Assembly (NCBI GenBank): GCA_030430165.1
Contig: JAUIGL010000009.1
Coordinates: forward strand, 1 to 64,000
Direction of reading: 5' to 3'
Length of the DNA: 64,000 nt
Source of the DNA: a bacterium
Lineage (GTDB): Bacteria > Desulfobacterota > Binatia > HRBIN30 > CADEER01
Positions within the stretch are counted from its first letter, which is position 1. Each line of letters starts with the position of its first letter. The notes under the pieces were generated by a model. It was given only the letters and a program-made list of their open reading frames with translations. It had not been told where the DNA came from and made no database searches. The position numbers and the translations under genes are program-made. This document shows positions 17,601-25,167 of the stretch, piece after piece.

Positions 17601-18218
17601 GGACTCGACCACGTGCTCGCCCAGGGGCGCGACGTCAACGTCCTGGTGCTCGACACCGAGGTCTACTCCAACACCGGCGGCCAGCAATCCAAGGCGACGC
17701 CGCTCGGCGCTGCGGCCAAGTTCGCCGCGGCGGGCAAGGAAACGCCTAAGAAGGATCTCGGGCTCGAGGCGATGAGCTACGGCAACGTCTACGTCGCGCG
17801 GATCGCGATGGGAGCCAAGGTCAACCAGGTTCTGCACGCGTTCAATGAAGCCGATTCGTATCCGGGCCCGGCGTTGATCATCGCCTACAGCCACTGCATC
17901 GCGCACGGCTACGATCTTCGCTTCGGCACCGAGCAGCAAAAGCTGGCCGTGCGCAGCGGAACATGGCCGCTCTACCGTTTCGATCCGCGCCGCGTCGAGC
18001 AGGGCTTGCCGCCGCTGCTGCTCGATTCCGACCCGCCGAAGATCGGCGTCAAGGCGTACATGCGCAACGAGACTCGCTTCCGGATGATCGAGAAGATCGA
18101 CCCGAAACGCTTCGAGCGTTTGGTTGCCGCGGCGCAGGAAAGCGCCGAGCAACGGTTCGCCGTCTATCAGCAACTGGCCGGCATCACCGTTCCGGTGCCG
18201 CGCGAGGACGAGGAATAG
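14643..18218 (+). CDS. nifJ: Pyruvate:ferredoxin (flavodoxin) oxidoreductase, single-chain
   Basis: A 1191-residue, full-length homodimeric-type enzyme that converts pyruvate and CoA to acetyl-CoA and CO2, passing electrons to ferredoxin or flavodoxin. Domains in order: N-terminal pyruvate-binding part (AIYPITPSSPMGELAD), domain II with LYRPFSIADFVDVLP, the gamma-like part with DGTVGANKNSIKIIG, two [4Fe-4S] motifs near residues 694 and 752 (CIQCNQCALVCP, CTGCQLCVVMCP), the proximal cluster Cys pair CAGCGETPYIKLL at about 825, and the TPP-binding domain (DTEVYSNTGGQQSKATPLG). Nothing is missing. The ATG at MSKEAHNL gives the usual length. The dihydroorotate-dehydrogenase-like gene follows after two bases, so the pair is one operon. 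It points to anaerobic or micro-oxic pyruvate use or ferredoxin supply. Confidence 0.95.
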   Translation: MSKEAHNLIDGNEAAASVAYRTNEVIAIYPITPSSPMGELADSWALEGRETIWGGKPDVVEMQSEGGAAGAVHGSLQAGALTTTFTASQGLLLMIPNMFKIAGELTSFVMHVAARSVATHALSIFGDHSDVMATRSTGFALLASGSVQEAHDFACIAQAATLRSRVPFLHFFDGFRTSHELATLDMLSDDDLRFMIDDEAVQRHRSRGLTPDRPVLRGTAQNPDVFFQAREACTPFYDACSGIVAEEMKRFAERTGRRYGLFDYHGAEDAERVIVLMGSGAETCHETVDWLLARGEKVGVVKVRLYRPFSIADFVDVLPPTTRSIAVLDRTKEPGAVGDPLYLDVVSALREARDDGLGRLNGDPVVVAGRYGLSSKEFTPACVHAVLDELGKSTPKNHFTVGIVDDVNHSSLSVDRGLDIEPEGVSRAIFYGLGSDGTVGANKNSIKIIGKRVEHAQGYFVYDSKKAGATTISHLRFSDQPIRSSYLIGRANFIACHQFDFVDRLDVLAAATEGGTFLLNAPFGPDRVFAELPREVQQEIIDKKLRFFVIDAYSVARECGLGGRINTIMQTCYFAISGVLPREEAVAEIKQAIESSYGKRSPVVVQQNFAAVDQTLANLSEVAVPAEVVGEKARPPIVAEAAPDFVQKVTAVMLAGRGDELPVSAFPVDGTWPTATAQWEKRNLAQDIPIWDPAVCIQCNQCALVCPHAAIRAKVYDTGDLEGAPDAFQSTDYRAPGLKGLRYTIQVAPEDCTGCQLCVVMCPAKDKASPRHKAINMEPQRPIRERERQSYEFFLGIPELDRSRVERLDAKGSQLLQPLFEYSGACAGCGETPYIKLLTQLFGDRALIANATGCSSIYGGNLPTTPYTVDANGRGPAWSNSLFEDNAEFGFGFRLAVAAQTELARSLLGGLASQVGDELARAILDGEQHGEPAIAAQRERIAALRAKLASLDDPDARRLEHVAGALLRKSVWIVGGDGWAYDIGYGGLDHVLAQGRDVNVLVLDTEVYSNTGGQQSKATPLGAAAKFAAAGKETPKKDLGLEAMSYGNVYVARIAMGAKVNQVLHAFNEADSYPGPALIIAYSHCIAHGYDLRFGTEQQKLAVRSGTWPLYRFDPRRVEQGLPPLLLDSDPPKIGVKAYMRNETRFRMIEKIDPKRFERLVAAAQESAEQRFAVYQQLAGITVPVPREDEE

Positions 18219-18220
18219 AG

Positions 18221-19216
18221 ATGGACCTGACGACACGGTATCTCGGATTCGAGCTCGACCACCCGTTGATGGCGGGAGCTTCGCCGATGGTCGACGACCT
18301 CGACCAGGTGCGGGCGCTCGAGGACGCTGGCAGCGCAGCGATCGCGATGCACTCGCTCTTCGAGGAGCAGCTGGCCGGCGAGCAGATCTCGACGCATCAC
18401 TCGATGGAGAGCTCGAGCCACATGTTTGCCGAGGCGATGACGTTCATGCCGGACCTGCCCGAGTTTCGGCTAGGTCCCGACGAGTACCTCGAGCAGCTGC
18501 GCCGCATCAAAGAAGCGGTCGCCGTGCCGGTGTTCGCGTCTCTCAACGGCACCACCCTGGGCGGCTGGCTCGACTACGCCAAGTTGATGGTCGATGCCGG
18601 CGCCGACGCGCTCGAGCTCAACTTGTATCAGGTCATCACCGACCCGACTCGCAGTGCCGCGGAGATCGAGGCCGGGCACCTCGAGATCGTGCGCACGGTC
18701 GCCTCCGAGGTCTCGGTTCCGGTGGCGGTCAAGCTGTCGCCGGCGTATACCTCGCTGCCCCACTTCGCCGCCGCGTTGGAGGAGGCGGGGGCGAGCGGCT
18801 TGGTGCTGTTCAATCGCTTCTACCAGCCCGACATCGACGTCGAGGAGCTCGAGATGGAGCGCCGTCTCGATCTGTCTACGTCCGGAGATCTGCTGCTGCG
18901 CGTGAACTGGCTCGGGATTCTGTCGGCCCAGCGGTCGATCCCGCTTGCCGCGAGCGGCGGCGTCCACACCGGGATCGACGCGGTCAAAGCGGTGATGGCG
19001 GGAGCCTCGGCCGTCCAGATGGTCTCGGCGCTGCTGCAGCGGGGCCCGGCCCGGCTCGCCGAGGTACGAGACGAGCTGTCTGCCTGGCTGGTCGAGCACG
19101 AATACGAGTCACTCGAGCAAATGCGCGGAAGCATGAACCTCGCCCACTGCCCCGACCCGCGCGCCTTCGAGCGCCTCAACTACGTCCGGCTACTCATGGG
19201 GTGGGCGCCGAACTGA
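18221..19216 (+). CDS. Dihydroorotate-dehydrogenase-like protein
   Basis: A 331-residue FMN-binding TIM-barrel protein related to dihydroorotate and dihydropyrimidine dehydrogenases. It opens with TTRYLGFELDHPLMAGASPM, has ALELNLYQV and PVAVKLSPAYTSLP (FMN/substrate strand), LVLFNRFYQPDIDVE and the C-terminal phosphate-binding part IPLAASGGVHTGIDAVKAVM with GASAVQMVSALL. This subgroup is known to lie next to nifJ in many bacteria, including cyanobacteria, and probably is not the pyrimidine biosynthetic enzyme; its real substrate is unclear. It starts two bases after the nifJ stop and has no Fe-S motif of its own, so electrons may pass between the two proteins or through ferredoxin (inference). 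Confidence 0.88.
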   Translation: MDLTTRYLGFELDHPLMAGASPMVDDLDQVRALEDAGSAAIAMHSLFEEQLAGEQISTHHSMESSSHMFAEAMTFMPDLPEFRLGPDEYLEQLRRIKEAVAVPVFASLNGTTLGGWLDYAKLMVDAGADALELNLYQVITDPTRSAAEIEAGHLEIVRTVASEVSVPVAVKLSPAYTSLPHFAAALEEAGASGLVLFNRFYQPDIDVEELEMERRLDLSTSGDLLLRVNWLGILSAQRSIPLAASGGVHTGIDAVKAVMAGASAVQMVSALLQRGPARLAEVRDELSAWLVEHEYESLEQMRGSMNLAHCPDPRAFERLNYVRLLMGWAPN

Positions 19217-19268
19217 AGTCTCGTCACTGTGGCTGCGGAACTCCCCAGGTCTCGGGTCCTCAGTTTCT

Positions 19269-19387
19269 ATCCACAGATTTCGCAGATTACGCAGATTTGG
19301 TTTTCAGCGAGACGCAGTCAGGTTTTTCTCTCAGGTGACCAAAAAATCTGGGAGCCAGAATCTGTGTAATCTGCGAAATCTGTGGAT
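19269..19387. repeat. Long inverted repeat of ATCCACAGATT type
   Basis: Arms at 19269-19297 and 19359-19387 match at 28 of 29 positions in inverted orientation, with a 61-base centre. Each arm contains the short repeat CGCAGATTACGCAGAT-like units. It sits between the nifJ operon and the convergent phosphatase gene, the usual place for REP-like intergenic elements. Similar arms recur at 27767, 31150 and 34311. Confidence 0.85.
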
Positions 19388-19424
19388 AAAAAAGTCTGAG
19401 CACCCGGTCCGACCGACCCCCACC

Positions 19425-20033
19425 TCAGTCCGAGTGCCGCATGTCGAGTTGCACTGGTCGCCAACCGTCGTTGGTGCGACTGACGACGTGGACCGAGGCG
19501 AGATCGATCGACAAGGGGGCGCGGACTTCGGTGCCGACGGTGAGGTCGAGGATGGCGCCGATGACGCCGCGGTGGGCGACGATCAACCACTCTCCCGGTG
19601 GATGCTCTTCGCTGATTCGCCGAAAGCCCGCGCTGACCCGTTCGAGCAGCTCGCTGCGGTGGTCGCCCTCGGGATAGCGGAAGCTCATCGGGTCGGCGCG
19701 CCACTGGACGTAGAGCTCGGGATCGCGCGCGGCGATCTCTTGCTTGGTCAGTCCTTCCCAGCGACCGAAGTGAATTTCGTTGAACTCGGTGATGGCGGTT
19801 GCCGGCGCGGTCGCCGGAGCGATGATCTGCGCGGCGCGGCGGGTGCGCACCAAACCGCTGGAGAAAACACGGTCGAAGCGGACGTCGCGCAGCCTCTCGG
19901 CGACCCGTTGCATCTGCGATTCGCCCTCGTCGCTCAGCGGGACGTCGGTCGATCCGTAGTAGCGGATACTGGACTGACCCGTGGTCTCACCGTGGCGGAC
20001 CAGGGTCAGGCGGTGCGCTGGCGACGTTGCCAT
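19425..20033 (-). CDS. Histidine phosphatase (phosphoglycerate-mutase-like)
   Basis: A 202-residue cytoplasmic member of the histidine phosphatase superfamily. LTLVRHGETTGQSSIRYYGS holds the phosphorylated His and RHG motif; DRVFSSGLVRTRRAAQII carries the second Arg; EIHFGRWEGLTKQEI has the proton-donor Glu; IVAHRGVIGAILDL has the second catalytic His. Members act on sugar phosphates, cobalamin precursors or nucleotides; the substrate here is not clear. It starts four bases after the stop of the MFS gene on the same strand, so both form one transcript. Confidence 0.88.
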   Translation of the reverse strand: MATSPAHRLTLVRHGETTGQSSIRYYGSTDVPLSDEGESQMQRVAERLRDVRFDRVFSSGLVRTRRAAQIIAPATAPATAITEFNEIHFGRWEGLTKQEIAARDPELYVQWRADPMSFRYPEGDHRSELLERVSAGFRRISEEHPPGEWLIVAHRGVIGAILDLTVGTEVRAPLSIDLASVHVVSRTNDGWRPVQLDMRHSD

Positions 20034-20037
20034 TCGG

Positions 20038-21246
20038 TCAGACGGTTCCGGTTGCCTCGCTCGGCGCGCCGTGGTGTTGGAACGACCGGCCCGACGTCAG
20101 GAACAGGAGAACCGCGATCACCCCGAGCAGGGCGAGTACGACACCGGCGAGGCAGACGATGGCGAAGGCCAGGTCGCCTTCCCGCTGAGCCCATTCGACC
20201 AGCCGTACCGCAAACGAACCGACGCCGAAGGCGAGTACGAACTTGAGACCGTATGCCGTCGATCGCCAACGTGCCGGAGTCAGGTAGGCGAGCAGGCTGT
20301 TCTCGATCGGCTGCATGCCGAGCGAGAAGAAGACGAACAACATTGCCGCGCCGATCAGGGGAAGACCGCTGAGCACCGCCATCGCCAAGAGGGCCGGCAG
20401 CGAGATTGCGTGAAAGCCGAAGTAGAGCCAGCGCAGATCGCTGCGATCGGCGAGCGCACCACCCAGGTACTGGCCCGCTACTCCGAAGAGATAGACCAGT
20501 GAGGTAGCGGCGCCGAAGCTCATCTGCTTCACGTGCTCGGCGAAGTAGGCGGGCTGGATCACGGTGTTGCCGCGATAGGAGATCCCGGCGAGCGCCGATG
20601 CCGTGAGCAGGACCACGAGGAGGGTGAGATTGTTGCCGTTCCGGGGGCCGGCGGCCTCGGGCATTGCCGGCTCGGCGATGGTCGTTTCGTCGACCGACAT
20701 CGAGCCGACCGCGACGGCGAGCGCGCAGGCCACGTAGCCGACGATCGAGTAGGCGGTGCGCCAACCGTAGGCCGAGCAGAGTGTCGCGGTGACGATCGGC
20801 GTCAAAGCGATCGCCACGTTGCCGAAGATACCGTTGATTGCCAGGGCTCGGCCGCGGCGCGCCACCGTTCGCGAGATCAAGCTCATTCCGACCGGATGGT
20901 AGATGCTGGCGAACACTCCCATCCCCGCGAGGCAGAAGGTCAGCGCCGTCCCGGTGCCAGATTCTCCGGCTGCGATCGAGAACACGCCCATGCCGGCGAT
21001 CCCGGCGACGATGAGCACGCGCGCGCCGATGTGGTCGCCGAGGTAACCGAAGGGCAGGGCGCCCAGCCCGAACAGAAGGTAGCCGAGAAAGCTCCAGCCG
21101 AGCACCTGGTCGAGCGGCGTTCCGGTATCGGCAGCGAGCTGGACGGCGAGCGTCGGGAACATCAGCTCGAAAAAGTGGGTGCTGAAGTGGCCGGCGCCGG
21201 TCAGGAGGATGACGTTGCGCTCGTTGTGCGCGGGGTCTGGCTGCAT
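20038..21246 (-). CDS. MFS transporter
   Basis: A 402-residue permease with about twelve hydrophobic helices, of the major facilitator superfamily. LGALPFGYLGDHIGARVLIVAG holds the typical loop 2-3 motif (G-x-L-x-D-x-x-G-x-R), and SLISRTVARRGRALAINGIFG resembles the sixth helix region of Fsr/YNFM-type drug and metabolite exporters. Substrate unknown. I chose the ATG at MQPDPAHN rather than a TTG three codons earlier. It is the first gene of a two-gene transcript with the histidine phosphatase. Confidence 0.85.
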   Translation of the reverse strand: MQPDPAHNERNVILLTGAGHFSTHFFELMFPTLAVQLAADTGTPLDQVLGWSFLGYLLFGLGALPFGYLGDHIGARVLIVAGIAGMGVFSIAAGESGTGTALTFCLAGMGVFASIYHPVGMSLISRTVARRGRALAINGIFGNVAIALTPIVTATLCSAYGWRTAYSIVGYVACALAVAVGSMSVDETTIAEPAMPEAAGPRNGNNLTLLVVLLTASALAGISYRGNTVIQPAYFAEHVKQMSFGAATSLVYLFGVAGQYLGGALADRSDLRWLYFGFHAISLPALLAMAVLSGLPLIGAAMLFVFFSLGMQPIENSLLAYLTPARWRSTAYGLKFVLAFGVGSFAVRLVEWAQREGDLAFAIVCLAGVVLALLGVIAVLLFLTSGRSFQHHGAPSEATGTV

Positions 21247-21356
21247 GAGTTGCAAACGCTACCGGAGGAACGGGGTGCTGTCATCCGAGCATCTGCCCTT
21301 CCGTCCAACCCGCTTGCAATAGGCGGCCCCTTTGGTGCGAAGTGGCGCGGTTCGCC

Positions 21357-22856
21357 ATGTCTCCGCGCCTGCTCTCGCCGATTCTGTTGATCCTGCTCCT
21401 GGCCTTCGCCTGCGCGCTGCGGGTCTACGAGCTCGATACGATTCCGCTCGGCTTCCACGGAGACGAGGCGCTGACCGCGCTTGACGCGATGTGGATTCTC
21501 GAAGAGGGCTGGATCGGTCCCTACGTCTATCCCAGCGGGCTCGGCCAGCCGACGGGGCCGCTTTACTTCGTCGCCCTCGTGTTCTCGCTGCTCGAGCCGT
21601 CAGTGTTCTCGGTTCGTTTGGCGATGGCGCTGATCGGCGTCGCGGCGGTGCTCTTCACCTATCTCGCCGTGCGCGAGATGGCCTCGGCGCGGATCGCACT
21701 GATCGCCGCTTTCTTGTTCGCGGTGCTGCGCTGGCATCTCCATCTGAGCCGCACCGGCTTGATGTTGGGGGCTTGGCCGGCCGTGTTCGTGGCGACGCTG
21801 TGGCTGCTGTTCATTGCGCGGCGGACGCGGCGGACGAGTCTCTACGCGGCCGCGGGACTGGTCGCCGGGCTGGGCATCTATTCGTACAACGCCTACATCC
21901 TCACTTTTCCGGTTCTGGCAACCGTGTTCCTGGCGGATGCGCTCTCCGAGCCCCGCGCGGCGCGCAACGCCGTGTCGTTCTGGGCCGCGGCCGGGTTGGC
22001 TTCGATCCCGATGATCGTGTTCATCGCGCAGTATCCGGACGCCTACTTCTACCACCACCAGGTGGCCTCTCTGTCGGGCTCGGAGGCATGGCAGAGCGCC
22101 GGCTGGGGCGGTCGGCTGGGCCTCCTCGGCGGCCGCGCGTCGGATTGGCTGGTGGGGATGTTCGTCGGCGGAAGGCCGGACGGCGACGACGGCACGGGTG
22201 CGTTGTTTCACCCGCCGGTCGGGCCGGTCGTCGCGGCGGCAGCCGCGGCCGGCTTGGCGCTGGCGCCGCGCGTGCTCTCGCGCGCCGCTGTCGCCCTGCT
22301 GTTTGCGAGCGTCCTCATCTTTCCGCTCGGCGGCATCCTGACCACGGGCGACGGCATCTTCCGTCGCAGCTTCGCGCTGGCGCCGATCCTGTGCTTTGCC
22401 GCGGCGATTGCGCTCGACTGGCTGTGGAGCCGGCGCAGCAAGCTCGGGCCGGCGGTGGTAGGAGCCCTGCTGACCGCGTCGACGTGTTTCAACGTCTTCG
22501 GCTACTTTCTTCTCGATCAGGAATCGCCCGCCGTCTGGAACGCCTTTGCCGTCGAGTTTCGCGAGGCCGCCGAGGTCATGGCAACCATGCCGAAAGACGC
22601 GCGTGTCTACTTCTACAGCAGCCGCTGGTCGGTCGACTATTCACCCCGACTGTTCCTCGCTCCCCAGGTCGAGGCCTACGATCGCTCCGATGAATTCGGC
22701 AGCGGCGATCAGGATATCGAGGTACCGGCGACGTTCTTCTTCCTCGACCGCTACATCGATCGGGTCGGCGAAATCGAGAAGAAGTTCCCGCGCGGGGAGC
22801 GCAACGCGGCCCTCTTCGAGGGCCGTGAGATCTTCACCCTGTATCATGCCGACTGA
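21357..22856 (+). CDS. Membrane glycosyltransferase, ArnT/GT39-GT83-like
   Basis: A 499-residue polytopic membrane protein with ten or more helices. Soon after the first helix comes LGFHGDEALTALDAMWILEE, the periplasmic Asp-Glu motif that marks ArnT/PMT-type (GT-C) transferases, which move a sugar from a polyprenyl-phosphate donor to lipid A, protein or glycan. RWHLHLSRTGLMLGAWP and a C-terminal soluble part (DARVYFYSSRWSVDYSPR) fit this family. Acceptor and sugar cannot be deduced. A GTG 15 bases upstream is an alternative start; ATG was preferred. It stands alone, divergent from the MFS gene. Confidence 0.82.
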   Translation: MSPRLLSPILLILLLAFACALRVYELDTIPLGFHGDEALTALDAMWILEEGWIGPYVYPSGLGQPTGPLYFVALVFSLLEPSVFSVRLAMALIGVAAVLFTYLAVREMASARIALIAAFLFAVLRWHLHLSRTGLMLGAWPAVFVATLWLLFIARRTRRTSLYAAAGLVAGLGIYSYNAYILTFPVLATVFLADALSEPRAARNAVSFWAAAGLASIPMIVFIAQYPDAYFYHHQVASLSGSEAWQSAGWGGRLGLLGGRASDWLVGMFVGGRPDGDDGTGALFHPPVGPVVAAAAAAGLALAPRVLSRAAVALLFASVLIFPLGGILTTGDGIFRRSFALAPILCFAAAIALDWLWSRRSKLGPAVVGALLTASTCFNVFGYFLLDQESPAVWNAFAVEFREAAEVMATMPKDARVYFYSSRWSVDYSPRLFLAPQVEAYDRSDEFGSGDQDIEVPATFFFLDRYIDRVGEIEKKFPRGERNAALFEGREIFTLYHAD

Positions 22857-22991
22857 CGCCACAGCCGGGCGATTCGGACGACCGGGTTCGCCATCTCACG
22901 AGACGGCGGGCATCTTGCGGCCAGCGGCCGAAACCGTCGTGGTTGCCGTTTCGCCGCGGCGAGAGCTCTAGGTTGCGGGGATGCTGAAGCA

Positions 22992-25136
22992 ATGTCGCTG
23001 ACCACCAAGATATTATTGGGGCTGTTGGGGGGAGTCGCGGTCGGCTTGTTCCTCGGGGAGCTTGCCGCGCCGCTGTCGATCGGCGGCGACGTCTTCATCG
23101 GGCTGCTGCAGATGACCGTGCTGCCGTACATCGTGGTTTCGTTGGTGAGCAACCTCGGCCGTGTTTCGTGGGAGGAGAGCAGGGACTTGATGCGCACGGC
23201 GATCGCGGTGCTGGGCGGTCTGATCCTGATCGGCGTGTTGATCCTCGCCGTTTCGCCGCTTGCCTTCCCCCCTTGGAAGGCGGCGTCCTTTTTCAGCAGC
23301 AGCTTGGTCGAGGTGCCCGAGGCGCTCGATCTCGTCGCGCTGTACATCCCCGCCAATCCGTTCGCTTCGCTCGCCAACAACGTCGTCCCGGCGGTCGTTC
23401 TGTTCAGCATCTTCGTCGGAGTGGGGTTGAGCGGTCTGCCCGGGAACGGCGGTTTGCTTCGCGGATTGGAGGTGCTCGCCGCCGCCCTCAATCAGGTCAA
23501 CAAGCTGGTGGTTCGCGCGACACCAGTCGGCGTCTTCGCGATCGCCGCGGCGACCGCAGGCACGATGTCGATCGACGATATCGGTCGCCTGCAAACCTAT
23601 GTCGTCACCTACACGCTGTTGGCGGCTGTGGTTGCCTTCGGTGTCCTGCCCATCCTGGTGAGCTCGGTCACTCCGTTCTCCTACCGGCAGGTCGCGACTT
23701 TCGCCCGGGACACGCTGCTGACCATTTTCGCCACCGGGAAGATCATCGTGGTGCTGCCCCAGCTTACCGAGGACGTCAAGGATCTGTTTCGCCGCAACCA
23801 GCTCGGCGACGACGCGGTGGAGTCGGGTGCGGACGTACTCATGCCGCTTGCATATCCGTTTCCGAACCTCGGAACGTACGTCATCTTCCTCTTCGTGCCC
23901 TTTGCCGCCTGGTTCCTCGGACGCGAGATGGAGCTCTCGGAGCTCGCCGTGTTTCAGGGCGCGACGCTGCTCAGTAGCTTCGTCGCGCCGATCATCGGAA
24001 TTCCCTTCCTGCTCGATCTGATGGGCATTCCAGCCGACATGATGGAGCTGTTCGTAGTGTCGACGGTGTACACGGATCGGATTCGGGTGGTTCTGGGCGC
24101 CATGCATCTGGTGAGCCTGACCATCGTCGTCCTGGCGGTCCGCCGCGGAGTGGCGGAGGTGCGGGGCCGCCGGTGCCTGGTCGCCGCAGCGGTGTGTGTG
24201 GGGTTGGTGTTGACGGCCGTAGTGGCTGCGCGGGCCTATCTCGGTCGATCGCTCGACGGTTCGTATTCCGCCGACCAGGCGATCGTCCGGATGCATTCGA
24301 CGAATGCCGTCCCGGCTCCAAGCGTCGGATCCGAGCCGGTGGTCGCGCCGCGTCTCGACGGTTCCTCGCGATTGCTCACGGTGCGCGAGCGCGGGGCGCT
24401 CCGCGTCGGTTATCTGCCCGACTCCTTGCCGTTCGCCTTCCGCAACGTCGAGGGCGAGGTTGTCGGATTCGATATCGAATTGGCGCAACACCTCGCCGCC
24501 GATCTCGGCGTTGCCCTCGAAGTATTTCGGATCGAGCCCGATTCGATCTCGCGTCGGTTCGAGTCGGGCCAGGTCGACATCGTCATGTCGGGACTTGCGA
24601 TGACCCCGGAGCGAATCGCGCGCTGGGACGTCTCCACCTCGCCGCTCGACCTTCGCCTGGCGTTCCTGGTGCAGGACAATCGCCGTCGCGACTTCGACCG
24701 CCTCGCCGCGGTGCGTAGCCAGAAAGGGTTGCGGCTCGGTGTGGTGCAATCGGATCCGGCGATTCGCCGGCTCATCGCCTCGCATTTTCCTGGTGCGGCG
24801 GTCGAGACGATTGCGAGCCCGCGCAAGTTCCTCCGCGGACTCGAGCCCGAGCTCGACGCGGTTGTGTACTCCGCGGAGGCCGGATCCGCGTGGACCCTGA
24901 TCTATCCCGACTATACGGTTGCGGTGCCGTTGCCTCTGGTTCTAGCGGTTCCCGCGGCGTACCCTCTGCCGAAGGGAGACGCGGCGTGGACGGACTACGT
25001 TTCTCGCTGGATCGAGTTGAAGAAGAAGGACGGGACGATCGACCGCCTGTTCGAACACTGGATTCTCGGAGAGGGAGCGCTGGCGCGGGAGCCGCGCTGG
25101 TCGATCGTGCGAGACGTGCTCGGTTGGGTGGAATGA
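22992..25136 (+). CDS. SDF-type dicarboxylate/amino-acid symporter fused to a family 3 solute-binding domain
   Basis: A 714-residue fusion. Residues 1-390 resemble the SDF/DAACS cation symporters (GltP-DctA fold): QMTVLPYIVVSLVSNLGRVS, IPANPFASLANNVVPAVVLFSIFVGVGL, TPVGVFAIAAATAGTM. The usual transport core is changed: the Ser-rich hairpin and the NMDGT motif are replaced by TIFATGKIIVVLP and MPLAYPFPNLGTY. An extra helix (CLVAAAVCVGLVLTAVVAA, about 397-415) would carry the C-terminus across the membrane. Residues 460-700 form a bacterial solute-binding protein family 3 domain (GALRVGYLPDSLPFAFRN, VGFDIELAQHLAADLGV, GQVDIVMSGLAMTPER, KDGTIDRLFEHWI), likely periplasmic. It may be a symporter with its own tethered binding protein, or a sensor built on a transporter. 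Confidence 0.88.
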   Translation: MSLTTKILLGLLGGVAVGLFLGELAAPLSIGGDVFIGLLQMTVLPYIVVSLVSNLGRVSWEESRDLMRTAIAVLGGLILIGVLILAVSPLAFPPWKAASFFSSSLVEVPEALDLVALYIPANPFASLANNVVPAVVLFSIFVGVGLSGLPGNGGLLRGLEVLAAALNQVNKLVVRATPVGVFAIAAATAGTMSIDDIGRLQTYVVTYTLLAAVVAFGVLPILVSSVTPFSYRQVATFARDTLLTIFATGKIIVVLPQLTEDVKDLFRRNQLGDDAVESGADVLMPLAYPFPNLGTYVIFLFVPFAAWFLGREMELSELAVFQGATLLSSFVAPIIGIPFLLDLMGIPADMMELFVVSTVYTDRIRVVLGAMHLVSLTIVVLAVRRGVAEVRGRRCLVAAAVCVGLVLTAVVAARAYLGRSLDGSYSADQAIVRMHSTNAVPAPSVGSEPVVAPRLDGSSRLLTVRERGALRVGYLPDSLPFAFRNVEGEVVGFDIELAQHLAADLGVALEVFRIEPDSISRRFESGQVDIVMSGLAMTPERIARWDVSTSPLDLRLAFLVQDNRRRDFDRLAAVRSQKGLRLGVVQSDPAIRRLIASHFPGAAVETIASPRKFLRGLEPELDAVVYSAEAGSAWTLIYPDYTVAVPLPLVLAVPAAYPLPKGDAAWTDYVSRWIELKKKDGTIDRLFEHWILGEGALAREPRWSIVRDVLGWVE

Positions 25137-25167
25137 TGCCGCGCGGGTGGCGCGAGGACCGCGGCAC

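Noticed and set aside
14769-18236. A minus-strand open frame of about 1150 codons opposite nifJ
   Set aside because: It is a GC-skew shadow of the nifJ codons; its product is Arg/Asp/His/Val-rich without domains, and nifJ on the plus strand is complete.
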